Shown in pieces: positions 1 through 8,466 of a DNA stretch of 64,000 bases; position 1 is the first letter of the stretch, and every line of letters begins with the position of its first letter. Made by a program: the position numbers and the translations under genes. The stretch is from Microbulbifer sp. SAOS-129_SWC (GTDB lineage: Bacteria; Pseudomonadota; Gammaproteobacteria; Pseudomonadales; Cellvibrionaceae). The stretch lies in NCBI RefSeq assembly GCF_039696035.1, contig NZ_CP155567.1, positions 1,476,001-1,540,000 on the forward strand, written 5' to 3'. The notes below the pieces were generated by a model. That model saw only the letters and a program-made list of their open reading frames with translations. It searched no databases and was not told the DNA's origin.

Positions 1-872
1 GCGGCGGTGATAATGTCTTCCCGCTCGAGTTCGGTGCGCGCGGCGACATATTCGGGCGTAAAGCGTTCCAGGCTGGCCTTGAAGACGTCGAGATTGGTGA
101 TGTTCTCGCTACAGAAGTCGGCGTCGTGCAGCCCCTCGTCGAGGATGATATGCAGCAGTCCGGCGAGCAATACCGCATCCTGACCGGGTTTTACCTGCAA
201 GTGGAGGTCCGCGCGTGCGGCAACTTCCGATTTGCGCGGGTCCACACAAATAATTTTCATGCCCCGCTTCTTCCCTTCGCGCAGGGCGCTGCTGGGGCTG
301 AAGGAGGGGATGCCGCCCGGAATCGAAAAATGCGAGACCAGCGTATTGTTGCCGATAATCAGCGCAACATCGGAATCCTGCCAGGTGTGATTGCCCCCCA
401 GCCAGAACCCCATGCGCGCCTGGCCGATACCGACTTTGGCCGGCTGGTCGATGGTAATGCTCGTGTAGTATGAGGGTGATTCCAGTGCCACGTGCCAGGC
501 TTTGGCCACTGGGTGTGTGGCGGAATTCTGGAATGAAACGGTGCCGTTATAGCTGGCGATACTGCGCGGGCCGTACTTTTTGCGCAGTTCCTGTAATTTT
601 CCGGCAATTTCATCCAGTGCCTGGGCGCTGCTGATTTCAGTCCAGCCGCCCTCACTGTTTTTCTTCAGTGAGGCCTGGATACGCTCGGGAAGATACAGCT
701 GCTCGGGCATCTGTCGCCCCTTGAGGCAGGTATATCCGCCGAAAATCTCGTTGTCGGTATCCGGCCGCAGGGCAGTGAGCTTATTGTCCTTGACGGTAGC
801 CACCATCGGGCAATTGGCGTGGCAGAAGCGGCAAAATGTTTTTACCTGATCGCTCTGATTCTTTTGTTGCAT
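1..872 (-). CDS. Molybdopterin-dependent oxidoreductase, N-terminal part (runs off left edge)
   Basis: The frame reads leftward from an ATG at 872 and stays open to the window edge, so only about 290 N-terminal residues are present. Residues C14, C17, C21 and C49 form the Cx2Cx3Cx27C iron-sulfur motif of the Mo-bisMGD (DMSO reductase) superfamily, with K51 in the position usual for electron relay to the pterin. Downstream sequence with 'SITIDQPAKVGIG' and 'DVALIIGNNTLVSHFS' fits the molybdopterin-binding core. No twin-arginine signal is seen before the cluster, so the enzyme is probably cytoplasmic. Substrate cannot be told from this fragment. The next gene on this strand (ABM domain) ends 58 bp upstream, so the two could be cotranscribed. 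Family call is firm; function is not. Confidence 0.85.
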   Translation of the reverse strand, partial: MQQKNQSDQVKTFCRFCHANCPMVATVKDNKLTALRPDTDNEIFGGYTCLKGRQMPEQLYLPERIQASLKKNSEGGWTEISSAQALDEIAGKLQELRKKYGPRSIASYNGTVSFQNSATHPVAKAWHVALESPSYYTSITIDQPAKVGIGQARMGFWLGGNHTWQDSDVALIIGNNTLVSHFSIPGGIPSFSPSSALREGKKRGMKIICVDPRKSEVAARADLHLQVKPGQDAVLLAGLLHIILDEGLHDADFCSENITNLDVFKASLERFTPEYVAARTELEREDIITA

Positions 873-929
873 GATGTAGCCACCGAATTCGTGATTGGTT
901 TTTCGGCCGTGTAACCCTGCCAGCAGCGC

Positions 930-1274
930 TCAGACGGTAAAGAAGTCTCCCCTGGGGTTTCCGTCTGGATCGTAGACCGGTTCTTCGATGGCAATCTTGA
1001 ACTTCGAAACCATCGTATCGAGAATCCCGAATCTGCCCAGGATCGCCAGCATCTTCGCGTAATACGGCCCCGACAGGTGGGCGTTCAGGGCATCGCTCGA
1101 CTCCCAGTTCTCATAAACGTAAATCCGCGTATCGGAAGTGGGATCGGCAGACCAGACATAGTGCTTGCAGCCCTTCTGTGCCCGGGTCGCCGGAATCAGT
1201 TCGGCGGCGGCGGCGAGGGCTTCGGCCCGCTCTTCTGCTTTTATATCAACGGTTCCGTTAATCAGTACGGTCAT
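930..1274 (-). CDS. ABM-domain (antibiotic biosynthesis monooxygenase-like) protein
   Basis: This 114-residue protein has the pattern of the dimeric alpha/beta-barrel ABM family: a YVYENWES segment followed by ALNAHLSGPYY. The family includes cofactor-free quinol monooxygenases and haem-degrading enzymes, but also many with unknown role. I start it at the ATG at 1274 because it is preceded by AGGAAATCACT, a good ribosome site; a longer frame to 1352 lacks one and would overlap the operator at 1348-1367. It lies divergently to the MDR-type reductase, with the shared promoter region carrying a copy of the island operator, so it may be regulated with the island. An oxygenation role is inference from family only. 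Confidence 0.75.
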   Translation of the reverse strand: MTVLINGTVDIKAEERAEALAAAAELIPATRAQKGCKHYVWSADPTSDTRIYVYENWESSDALNAHLSGPYYAKMLAILGRFGILDTMVSKFKIAIEEPVYDPDGNPRGDFFTV

Positions 1275-1596
1275 AGTGATTTCCTGTGTTGGCAAAAGCG
1301 TAAAACCTCTGGCACTTACCCTGACGCTACCAGAACCATTGCCATAAAACAATCAGGGTTGACTGCTTTTTTTGTCGAGGCTATATTCTGCCGACCGATC
1401 CCGATCGGGGAGTGCCGGGCAAGTGTTTACCGTGATTGGTTTCGAGTGCCCTGGCCGTGTCGTCACCGGTTGCTGCTGATGGCTGTTGATGTTGGCTGCG
1501 TTCCGCTGGTGGAAATGAGGTGAGATTCGAACCGACCAGTGTTGATTTCTATTTCAACTTGACCGCGACAGCGCATAGCCAGGAGCGACAGGGGAT
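1275..1596. other. Divergent intergenic region with operator and promoter
   Basis: This 322-bp stretch separates the ABM gene from the MDR reductase. It holds an operator-like inverted repeat (1348-1367) overlapping a strong sigma70-type promoter toward the reductase. The remaining roughly 200 bp before the reductase start contains no convincing gene. Confidence 0.6.
1348..1367 (+). promoter_or_regulatory. Island operator copy A with promoter
   Basis: The 20-mer AACAATCAGGGTTGACTGCT is a degenerate copy of the perfect palindrome at 17696-17715. Its right half supplies TTGACT (1359-1364), which with TATATT at 1382-1387 (17-bp spacer) forms a near-consensus sigma70 promoter reading toward the MDR reductase. 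A protein bound here would block RNA polymerase, so repression is the simplest reading. Confidence 0.6.
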
Positions 1597-2610
1597 ATGA
1601 CTGAACCAATGAATCGGCAGTATTATCTGGCATCCCGCCCAACCACTCTGCCCACGCCCAGTGACGTACCATTCCGGGATGTTCCGCTGCCGGAACCGGC
1701 CGCTGGTGAAGCCATCATCCGGAATCTCTATATTTCCCTGGATCCGGCGATTCGCGGCTGGATGAGTGAGGCAAATAACTATATCGAGCCCATTGCCATT
1801 GGCGATCCGATCCGCAGCTCGGTGATCGGCCGGGTGGTGAAGTCCTGCAGCGATCTGCTTCGGGAGGGGGATATCGTGATGTCGCTGGGGGGCTGGGAGC
1901 GTTATACCCGCGGCAGCGCCGCCACCATGACCAAGCTCGATGAGAATTCGGGTATCCCCCTGAGCAACTTCTTGAGCGTGCTCGGCCCCACAGGCCTCAC
2001 CGCCTATTTCGGGCTGTTGGACGTCGGGCGCCCCCTGGCCGGGGAGACGGTGCTGGTCAGTGCCGCCGCCGGTGCGGTCGGATCCGTCGTTGGTCAGATC
2101 GCAAAAATGCAGGGCTGTCACGTTGTGGGTATCGCCGGTTCCGACGAAAAGTGCGATTGGATTACCAGTGAACTCGGCTTCGATCGGGCAATCAATTACA
2201 AGACGTGCGGCGACTATCAGGCGGCTATTCAGCAGGCATGTCCGCAGGGTGTCGATGTCTATTTTGATAATGTGGGCGGGGAGATTCTCGACGCCGCACT
2301 GATGTGCCTGAACAAGTTCGCGCGGGTCGCAGTCTGTGGCTGGATCTCCACCTATAACGACCCGGATGCGCCCGGGCCAAAGAACCTGTGGCAGCTGGTT
2401 GCCGAGAGCGTCACGATTCAGGGCTTTGTCGTGCTTGATTATCAGGACCGTTTTGCCGAGGGGGTAGAGCAGCTGGCCAGTTGGATGATGGCCGGGAAGC
2501 TCAGGTTCCGGGAGGATATCGTCGACGGCCTGGATAATGTTTTGCCGACCTTCCTGAAACTGTTCAATGGCTCAAATAACGGCAAGTTGATTATTCATAA
2601 TCCCGAGTGA
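1597..2610 (+). CDS. NADP-dependent MDR-family oxidoreductase (PTGR/CurA type)
   Basis: A 337-residue zinc-free medium-chain reductase of the prostaglandin/leukotriene-reductase and CurA type, which reduces the C=C bond of enones with NADPH. It has the N-terminal NRQYYLASRP segment, the LSVLGPTGLTAYFGL block and the nucleotide-binding AAAGAVGSVVG loop near residues 155-165. No zinc-binding cysteines are seen. The start at 1597 follows CAGGGGAT; an internal ATG at 1609 would remove four residues. It stands alone on the + strand behind operator copy A. In an island of oxygenases, reduction of an alpha,beta-unsaturated ketone intermediate is a plausible role, but the substrate is unknown. Confidence 0.85.
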   Translation: MTEPMNRQYYLASRPTTLPTPSDVPFRDVPLPEPAAGEAIIRNLYISLDPAIRGWMSEANNYIEPIAIGDPIRSSVIGRVVKSCSDLLREGDIVMSLGGWERYTRGSAATMTKLDENSGIPLSNFLSVLGPTGLTAYFGLLDVGRPLAGETVLVSAAAGAVGSVVGQIAKMQGCHVVGIAGSDEKCDWITSELGFDRAINYKTCGDYQAAIQQACPQGVDVYFDNVGGEILDAALMCLNKFARVAVCGWISTYNDPDAPGPKNLWQLVAESVTIQGFVVLDYQDRFAEGVEQLASWMMAGKLRFREDIVDGLDNVLPTFLKLFNGSNNGKLIIHNPE

Positions 2611-2792
2611 TTACCGGTATTCATGCACTGGCAGTGGCTCACCGGGTATCTGTTCAGGTGGTGGAAAAGCGTGCTGGCGTGCCGCGAAGCCGTTTGCGGG
2701 CTGCATCTCCGGCTGAGTGCGCAGCCTTACCCGGCAAATCTTGCGCTGCACTTTTTCGATGAACCGCCTGCGTTACCGGAGTGCAGCGACGC

Positions 2793-3275
2793 TCAATCGG
2801 TGATCTGAAGCGGGTTTCCGGGCAGCTTGACGAGGGGGTTGTAGGGTCCATCAAGTCCCGCAGCGCCACTGACAATAAAGTGGCACTCCCGGGTTTGATA
2901 GCGCCACTGTCCGTCTACTTCCCGGTAGGTATCCCGGTAACGGCTGATATTGGTTGTCGAATTACCGTGTTTATCGCGCGTATATTCCTGCAGGTACCAG
3001 TGCCCCGTGACGGTGGTGCCTTCCACCGCAAACAGGCAGGAGCTGGGCAGCATCAGCACAAAGTCGAAGCCGGACATCAATTGTTGCCACAGGGCCAGGA
3101 TGTCCCGTTGACCGCTTACCCCGGTGCCCATGAGTACCCACTGCGCGTCGTCGGCCCAGCAACTGATCCAGTCGTCGCCATCCTGCCGGTTGACGGCATC
3201 GCAGTAGCGCGCCATCAGTGCCCGCAGCTCCCGTTCTACTTCCGGCCCTCTATTCCGCTCTGCGCTGGCGTTCAT
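2793..3275 (-). CDS. NTF2-like (SnoaL-type) protein
   Basis: 160 residues with the cone-shaped alpha+beta barrel pattern of the NTF2/SnoaL-like superfamily: an N-terminal helix (ELRALMARYCDAVNRQD), then DDWISCWADDAQWVLMG, and strands ending in WRYQTRECHFIVS. Members act as small isomerases, hydratases and cyclases, or as the small subunits of ring-hydroxylating dioxygenases. The start at 3275 follows GGGAGAGCCGCA. It is divergent from the first carotenoid-type oxygenase, and a second protein of this fold (20081-20599) sits directly upstream of the second such oxygenase. This repeated pairing suggests a joint step, though the two NTF2-like proteins differ in sequence. Exact reaction unknown. 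Confidence 0.75.
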   Translation of the reverse strand: MNASAERNRGPEVERELRALMARYCDAVNRQDGDDWISCWADDAQWVLMGTGVSGQRDILALWQQLMSGFDFVLMLPSSCLFAVEGTTVTGHWYLQEYTRDKHGNSTTNISRYRDTYREVDGQWRYQTRECHFIVSGAAGLDGPYNPLVKLPGNPLQITD

Positions 3276-3438
3276 TGCGGCTCTCCCAGTTGACTGCTTG
3301 CGACTCTAGCGGCAAATGAGCCAAAAAGAAACAATCGGTACTGTTTTATTTAGGCTGGAGCTGTTAGTATTTTTCCACCGTAGGCCTGAAAGTGCCGTTG
3401 GCCTCCGTAAAAGAACAATAGATTTCGAGGAGCGTCAC

Positions 3439-4845
3439 ATGGATTTAAGTGCCTTTCCCTACCTGCAGGGGAATTACGCGCCGGTCCTGGAGGAGAGTGA
3501 TTTCGGTCCCGGGGAGCTGCGTGTTGAAGGGAATATTCCCGCGAACCTGACCGGGGCGTTCATGCGCGACGGCCCGAACACCGCCTATCAACCGAACCAC
3601 TATGTCTATCCCCTCGATGGCGACGGTATGATCCATTCGATCTACCTGCAGGACGGGCAGGCCACCTACAAGAATCGATGGGTAGAAACCAGTCACCTGA
3701 AGACCGAACGCCAGTTTGGCCGCACCATCTACGGCAGTGTTGGCAAGCTGCTCGAGGTGCCCGCCGAGGTCATAGAGCAGGGCGGCGATCCAAACCCGGT
3801 GCGAAATACCGCCAATACCAATGTGATCTATCACGGTGGAAAACTCCTCGCCATGTGGGAGGGCGGCTTTCCGCACCTTCTGCAAAATGACCTGAGCACA
3901 GTCGGGCTATATGACTACGAGGGCACGCTCAAGCCCGGGGATGCGCTCACCGCCCATCCAAAAATCTGCCCGGACACAGGAGACCTGATCAGCTGCACCC
4001 AGCGTTGGGACAGCCCCAATTATTGGTTGCAGATTTTTGACAAGCACGCCCACCACAAGCAGACGATCCCGGTGCAATTTGCGCGCAAGGCCATTATTCA
4101 CGACCTGCAGATTACCGAAAACCACGTGCTTATCTTCTATGCGCCGGCCTTCCATGACGTAACGAGGGCAATGCGCGGCGAGGATCCATTTTCCTGGGAG
4201 CCGGAACAGGGCACCAAAATTCTGGTGATACCTCGTGATGGAAAAGGAGAGGTGGTCACTTACGAAACCGAGGCGTTCTTCAGCTGGCATTTCTGCAACG
4301 GATTTGAGCGCGGCGGTAAGATCATCATCGACTATGTGTGGATCAACCGTATGCCTTTCACCCAGGCGATGGATACCGGGGTGGAGAAGCAGCCGCGACG
4401 CATGTACCGCATGACCCTGGACAAGGCCACCAGGACCCTGACCAACGAACAGTTCTCCGATGTATTTTGCGAGTTTTCCCGTGTCGATGAACGCCGTATG
4501 GGCAAGCCATACCGCTATGGTTTCGCCGCTTCCAGCGATCGCCAGTGGGACGATGCGCACGGTTACAACTGTACCGGCCGGTTCGATTTCAATACCGGAG
4601 AAACCGCCCTGTTCAACTATGGCGAGCAGGCGAACGCCGGTGAACCTGTGTATGTTCCTGATCCCGATAGTCCACATGAAGAAGACGGCTGGCTCATGTG
4701 CTTCGTTTTCAACCCCGGTGAGGGCCAATACCTGTCCATTATCTCGGCCGGCGACGTAGCCGCGGGACCAGTGGCCAAGATTTACGTACCTACACGAATC
4801 CCCAATGGTTTTCACGCTAACTGGATGCAAAACCTGACTCTGTAA
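3439..4845 (+). CDS. Carotenoid-cleavage-type oxygenase, copy 1
   Basis: 468 residues of the carotenoid oxygenase (RPE65/lignostilbene dioxygenase) superfamily, seven-bladed propellers that cleave a C=C bond with O2 at a ferrous centre. All four iron-ligating histidines are visible: H173 (in AHPKICP), H221 (IIHDLQ), H284 (FSWHFCNGF) and H459 (NGFHANWM). The start at ATG 3439 has CGAGGAGCGTCAC in front and begins MDLSAFPYLQGNYAP, matching MDLERFPYLQGNYAP of the second copy at 20.7 kb; the open frame extends further upstream without a ribosome site. The gene opens the long + strand run leading to the 2-oxoacid dehydrogenase. Whether the substrate is an apocarotenoid, a stilbene or something else is not decided by the sequence. 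Confidence 0.9.
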   Translation: MDLSAFPYLQGNYAPVLEESDFGPGELRVEGNIPANLTGAFMRDGPNTAYQPNHYVYPLDGDGMIHSIYLQDGQATYKNRWVETSHLKTERQFGRTIYGSVGKLLEVPAEVIEQGGDPNPVRNTANTNVIYHGGKLLAMWEGGFPHLLQNDLSTVGLYDYEGTLKPGDALTAHPKICPDTGDLISCTQRWDSPNYWLQIFDKHAHHKQTIPVQFARKAIIHDLQITENHVLIFYAPAFHDVTRAMRGEDPFSWEPEQGTKILVIPRDGKGEVVTYETEAFFSWHFCNGFERGGKIIIDYVWINRMPFTQAMDTGVEKQPRRMYRMTLDKATRTLTNEQFSDVFCEFSRVDERRMGKPYRYGFAASSDRQWDDAHGYNCTGRFDFNTGETALFNYGEQANAGEPVYVPDPDSPHEEDGWLMCFVFNPGEGQYLSIISAGDVAAGPVAKIYVPTRIPNGFHANWMQNLTL

Positions 4846-4935
4846 CCAAAACCAGCGACCGCGCGCAAGTGTGCAAGCAGAAATTTTCGGTGCCAGATCA
4901 GGGAAAAGAACAGGCAATAATAATCGAGGCAACCT

Positions 4936-5952
4936 ATGTCTACTGAAACGAACTCGCTCCTGGAGCCAAAATCCACCGAGCAGTTGCTCGATGCAGAGAA
5001 ATTTCTGCAAGCCTATCGCGCCATGCGCACGATCCGGTCTTTTGAAGACAGAATCAGCGAACAGTTTATGAAGGGGAATATCCCCGGGTTCCTGCATCTG
5101 TACTCGGGCCAGGAAGCGGTTGCGGCGGGGATCTGCCTCCTGCTTGATGATAATGACTACGTGATCAGTACCCACCGCGGACACGGCCATTGCATCGCAA
5201 AAGGTGCGGACGTGGGGGCCATGATGAAGGAAATCATGGCCAAGCAGGGCGGTCTCTGCGATGGCAAGGGCGGCTCGATGCACATCGCTGATTTTGACAA
5301 AGGTATGCTCGGCGCCAATGCCATCGTCGGAGGTGGCCCACCGATTATTGTCGGTGCGGCACTTTCTGCAAAAACGCTTGGTACCGATCGGGTTGGTGTG
5401 GCGTTCGGGGGGGATGGCTCTTCGAACCAGGGAACCACTTTCGAGGCGATGAACCTGGCTGTCGTCTTGAAGTTGCCGGCAATTTTCCTGTTTGAAAACA
5501 ATGGCTATGGCGAAGGTACTCACGCGAGCTATGCGGTGGGCTCCAGGGATATTGCCAGCCGTGCCCAGGGATTCGGCATGCCGGCCTATCAAGTCGATGG
5601 GACCGACCTGTTTGCCGTATATGAAACGTGCCGAAAAGCAGTGGAACACTGTCGTGCCGGCAAGGGCCCGGTCACTATCGAGGCCAATGTGCCGCGCTTC
5701 AAGGGGCATTTCGAGGGCGACCCGCAGGCCTATCGCGGAGAGCAGGAAGTCGAGAAGCTGATGAAAGATCAGGACTGTCTCGCCATCGCCCGGGCGCGCG
5801 CCCTCAAGGAAAAAATCGTCAAAGCCAAGGATCTCGACCGTGTCGACCAGGAGGTGGCCGAGCTTATCGAGCAAGCGACGGAAGCGGCGCTTGCGGCGCC
5901 GGCACCCGATGATTCTGAACTGCTGAAGAATGTATACAGCTCCGCATACTAA
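4936..5952 (+). CDS. Thiamine-diphosphate dehydrogenase E1 component, alpha subunit
   Basis: 338 residues of the E1 alpha family of 2-oxoacid and acetoin dehydrogenase complexes. The thiamine diphosphate/magnesium motif runs from GDG at residues 159-161 (FGGDGSSNQG) to N188-N189 (LFENNGYGE), and the conserved HRGHGH segment is near residue 80. It lies 90 bp after the carotenoid-type oxygenase and is followed by E1 beta, E2 and E3 in one direction, so a complete complex is encoded. The four-gene architecture resembles the acetoin dehydrogenase/pyruvate dehydrogenase branch. Acetoin itself is only one possibility; a 2-oxoacid or alpha-hydroxyketone made by the island would fit equally. Confidence 0.9.
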   Translation: MSTETNSLLEPKSTEQLLDAEKFLQAYRAMRTIRSFEDRISEQFMKGNIPGFLHLYSGQEAVAAGICLLLDDNDYVISTHRGHGHCIAKGADVGAMMKEIMAKQGGLCDGKGGSMHIADFDKGMLGANAIVGGGPPIIVGAALSAKTLGTDRVGVAFGGDGSSNQGTTFEAMNLAVVLKLPAIFLFENNGYGEGTHASYAVGSRDIASRAQGFGMPAYQVDGTDLFAVYETCRKAVEHCRAGKGPVTIEANVPRFKGHFEGDPQAYRGEQEVEKLMKDQDCLAIARARALKEKIVKAKDLDRVDQEVAELIEQATEAALAAPAPDDSELLKNVYSSAY

Positions 5953-6002
5953 CCCTCGGGCGTACCTTGGAAATACAAGAAATACAATTTGGAGTCGACA
6001 GG

Positions 6003-7013
6003 ATGCCAGTCAAAACATACAGAGAAGCAATCAACGAAGCGTTGCACCAGGCGATGCGCGAAGACTCCACCGTGATTGTGCTCGGTGAAGAAGTTTCCGG
6101 TGGTGCTGGTTGCGATGGATCACGGGATGCATACGGCGGTGTGATGGGGGTCACCAAAGGGTTGCTGCCCGCTTATGGGGAAGCCCGTGTGATCGACACA
6201 CCGATTACCGAATCCGCCATTATCGGCGCCGCCGCCGGCGCCGCACAAACCGGCTTGCGCCCGGTGGCTGAACTCATGTTCATGGATTTTTTCGGCGTCT
6301 GCTTTGACCAGATTTATAACCAGGCGGCCAAGTTCCATTACATGTTCGGCGGCAAGGCGCAGTGCCCGATGGTGATTCGCTGTACCACTGGTGCCGGCTG
6401 GCGCGCGGGCGCGCAGCACTCACAGAACCTCACGCAAATGGTAACGATGGTGCCGGGCCTGAAAGTGGTTTGCCCCACCAATGCCTACGATGCGAAAGGG
6501 CTGATGTTGCAGGCGATTCAGGACAATGACTGTGTGATCTTCGTCGAGGACAAGATCCTCTATGACACCAGTTGTGAAGTTCCAGACGAGATGTACACCG
6601 TGCCGTTTGGCGAGGCAAAGTTCTACCGCGAAGGCAGCGATCTCACAATCGTTGCCATCTCCAACCCGATGCACAAAGTCCTTGCAGTCGTGGATCGGCT
6701 TGCCAGCGAGGGTATCAGCTGCGACGTGATCGACCCGCGCACCACATCCCCGCTCGACGAGGAGGCAATCCTCGAAAGCGTGGAAACGACCGGGCGCCTG
6801 ATTGTGGTGGACGAGATGACACCGCGTTGCGGCCTGGCTGCGGATATCTCCAGCATCGTCGCGGAAAAGGCTTTCGATTCACTGCGCGCGCCAATCAGGA
6901 AAGTGACGGCTGCGCACTCTCCGGTTCCGTTTGCCCCGAATCTGGAGGACACCTGGATGCCGCAGGAGTCCGATATTGAAAGCGCGATCCGCGACGTACT
7001 GGAGTATGCCTGA
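6003..7013 (+). CDS. Thiamine-diphosphate dehydrogenase E1 component, beta subunit
   Basis: 336 residues of the transketolase-like E1 beta family; it begins MPVKTYREAINEAL and has the conserved VIDTPITESAIIGAAAG block near residues 64-80 and a C-terminal transketolase domain (GLAADISSIVAEKAFD). I use ATG 6003, which follows TTGGAGTCGACAGG; a TTG frame from 5967 has no ribosome site. It pairs with E1 alpha to form the heterotetrameric decarboxylase or dehydrogenase core. Its stop overlaps the E2 start (TGATG at 7011-7015), showing translational coupling. Confidence 0.9.
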   Translation: MPVKTYREAINEALHQAMREDSTVIVLGEEVSGGAGCDGSRDAYGGVMGVTKGLLPAYGEARVIDTPITESAIIGAAAGAAQTGLRPVAELMFMDFFGVCFDQIYNQAAKFHYMFGGKAQCPMVIRCTTGAGWRAGAQHSQNLTQMVTMVPGLKVVCPTNAYDAKGLMLQAIQDNDCVIFVEDKILYDTSCEVPDEMYTVPFGEAKFYREGSDLTIVAISNPMHKVLAVVDRLASEGISCDVIDPRTTSPLDEEAILESVETTGRLIVVDEMTPRCGLAADISSIVAEKAFDSLRAPIRKVTAAHSPVPFAPNLEDTWMPQESDIESAIRDVLEYA

Positions 7014-8461
7014 TGAGCACATTGCACGCGATAACCGTACCCAAGTGGGGCATGTCGATGGAGGAGGGCGAGATCACCGAGTGGCGTGTCGACGTCGGTG
7101 ACGAAGTTTCTGTCGGTGATGAAATTGTCGATATAGAGACCTCGAAAATCGTCAATACCGCGGAGAGTACCTGTAGCGGCACGCTGGTCAGGATTGTCGC
7201 CCAGCCGGGTGAAATCCATAAGGTCGCGATGCTGCTCGGTGTGGTTGCCGAGGGCGAGGTCAGCGAGGCGGAGGTCGATGCGTTTATATCCAGCTATACC
7301 CCGGATGCCGCCGCCCTGAACAAACCGCTGGTCGGACGTGAAGAACCCCATTCCACAGCGCAGCCGGCCGTCGCGACGGCGCAAGCCGAAGCGCAGCCAG
7401 CGCCCGCTGCGGACACGACCCGCGCGCTCGAGGACGATCCCGACGATTCGGCGGTAAAGGCGTCGACGGTCGCGCGCCGCATTGCCAGGGCGCATGGGAT
7501 CAACCTGCATAACGTTGCCGCCACCGGTCGCCACGGTCGGGTCTCTAAGTGGGATGTAGAGAAAGCGGCAGGTATCCGTATCCGGGCCAAGGCCGCCCGT
7601 GTTGCCGCAGCGGAGCAAGAGCGCTCCACCGCCGACGATTCGCGTACCTCGGCCACCCCGGTGGCGCGACGCCTGGCGAAAAAGCTCAATATCAACCTGA
7701 ACGACGTGACGCCCAGCGGCCGTCACCAGCGGGTCACCAAGCGCGATATCGAACAGGCGGCGCGCGCGACCAGCGGAGTAGAGCACTACAGCGAAGAACC
7801 GCTCAGCGGCATGCGCAAGGCCATCGCCAGACACCTGAGTGAGGCCAAGCAGAGCATCCCGCACTACCGCGTCAGCGTTGACATCGAGCTCGACAGCCTG
7901 CTCTCGCAGAGGAGCTACATGAATGGCGAGCTCGGCCAGCGTATTTCTGTCAACGATTTTATTGTCAAGGCGTGTGCCAGCGCGCTGCGCCAGGTACCTG
8001 CGGTCAACGTGCAGTTTGCCGGAGACCGCATTCGTCACTTCGAGCAGGCAGATATCTCGGTGGCGGTGGCACTGGAAAGTGGCCTGGTGACACCAGTGAT
8101 CCGTAAAGCCGATTGCAAAAGCCTGCCGCAGATTGCGGCGGAAACGCAGCGGCTCGTCCAGCGGGCACAGTCCGGCCAACTATCACTCGATGAAATCCGC
8201 GGCGGCTCGTTCACCGTTTCCAACCTGGGAATGTATGGCGTCGATCAGTTCGACGCCATCATCAATATGCCGCAGGCCGCAATCCTGGCTGTCGGCACAG
8301 CGCGGGAGCAGCCGGTGGTCCGCGATGGCAGGATCCTCGCCGCCACCGTCATGCGAATTTCCCTGTCCAGCGATCACCGCGCGATTGATGGCGCCACCGC
8401 GGCGAAATTCCTCCGCGCCCTGAAAGGGTTGCTCGAGAACCCTGCCTCAATGCTGCTGTAA
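7013..8461 (+). CDS. Dihydrolipoyl acyltransferase (E2) with two E3-binding domains
   Basis: 482 residues. An N-terminal lipoyl domain carries the lipoyl lysine K45 in an ETSKIVN context. Two peripheral subunit-binding domains follow, about residues 150-185 (ASTVARRIARAHGINLHN...GRVSKWDVEKA) and 214-250 (ATPVARRLAKKLNINLND...RVTKRDIEQA), separated by a charged Ala/Arg linker. The catalytic acyltransferase domain ends with the active-site H455-R-A-I-D459-G. A second E3-binding domain is unusual: most E2 chains have one. It probably changes how many E1 or E3 units attach. The start overlaps the E1 beta stop. The product acyl-CoA is unknown. Confidence 0.9.
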   Translation: MSTLHAITVPKWGMSMEEGEITEWRVDVGDEVSVGDEIVDIETSKIVNTAESTCSGTLVRIVAQPGEIHKVAMLLGVVAEGEVSEAEVDAFISSYTPDAAALNKPLVGREEPHSTAQPAVATAQAEAQPAPAADTTRALEDDPDDSAVKASTVARRIARAHGINLHNVAATGRHGRVSKWDVEKAAGIRIRAKAARVAAAEQERSTADDSRTSATPVARRLAKKLNINLNDVTPSGRHQRVTKRDIEQAARATSGVEHYSEEPLSGMRKAIARHLSEAKQSIPHYRVSVDIELDSLLSQRSYMNGELGQRISVNDFIVKACASALRQVPAVNVQFAGDRIRHFEQADISVAVALESGLVTPVIRKADCKSLPQIAAETQRLVQRAQSGQLSLDEIRGGSFTVSNLGMYGVDQFDAIINMPQAAILAVGTAREQPVVRDGRILAATVMRISLSSDHRAIDGATAAKFLRALKGLLENPASMLL

Positions 8462-8466
8462 GGAAA

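Noticed and set aside
3290..3297. TTGACTGC before oxygenase 1 as a sixth full operator copy
   Set aside because: Only the right half-site is recognisable and no good -10 lies at the right distance; the nearby 3330-3345 repeat has a different spacing. Mentioned only as a variant in the operator finding.
3907..5874. A 655-codon open frame antisense to oxygenase 1 and E1 alpha
   Set aside because: It lies opposite two genes with intact catalytic motifs, has no family features and no ribosome site; long antisense frames are common in GC-rich DNA.
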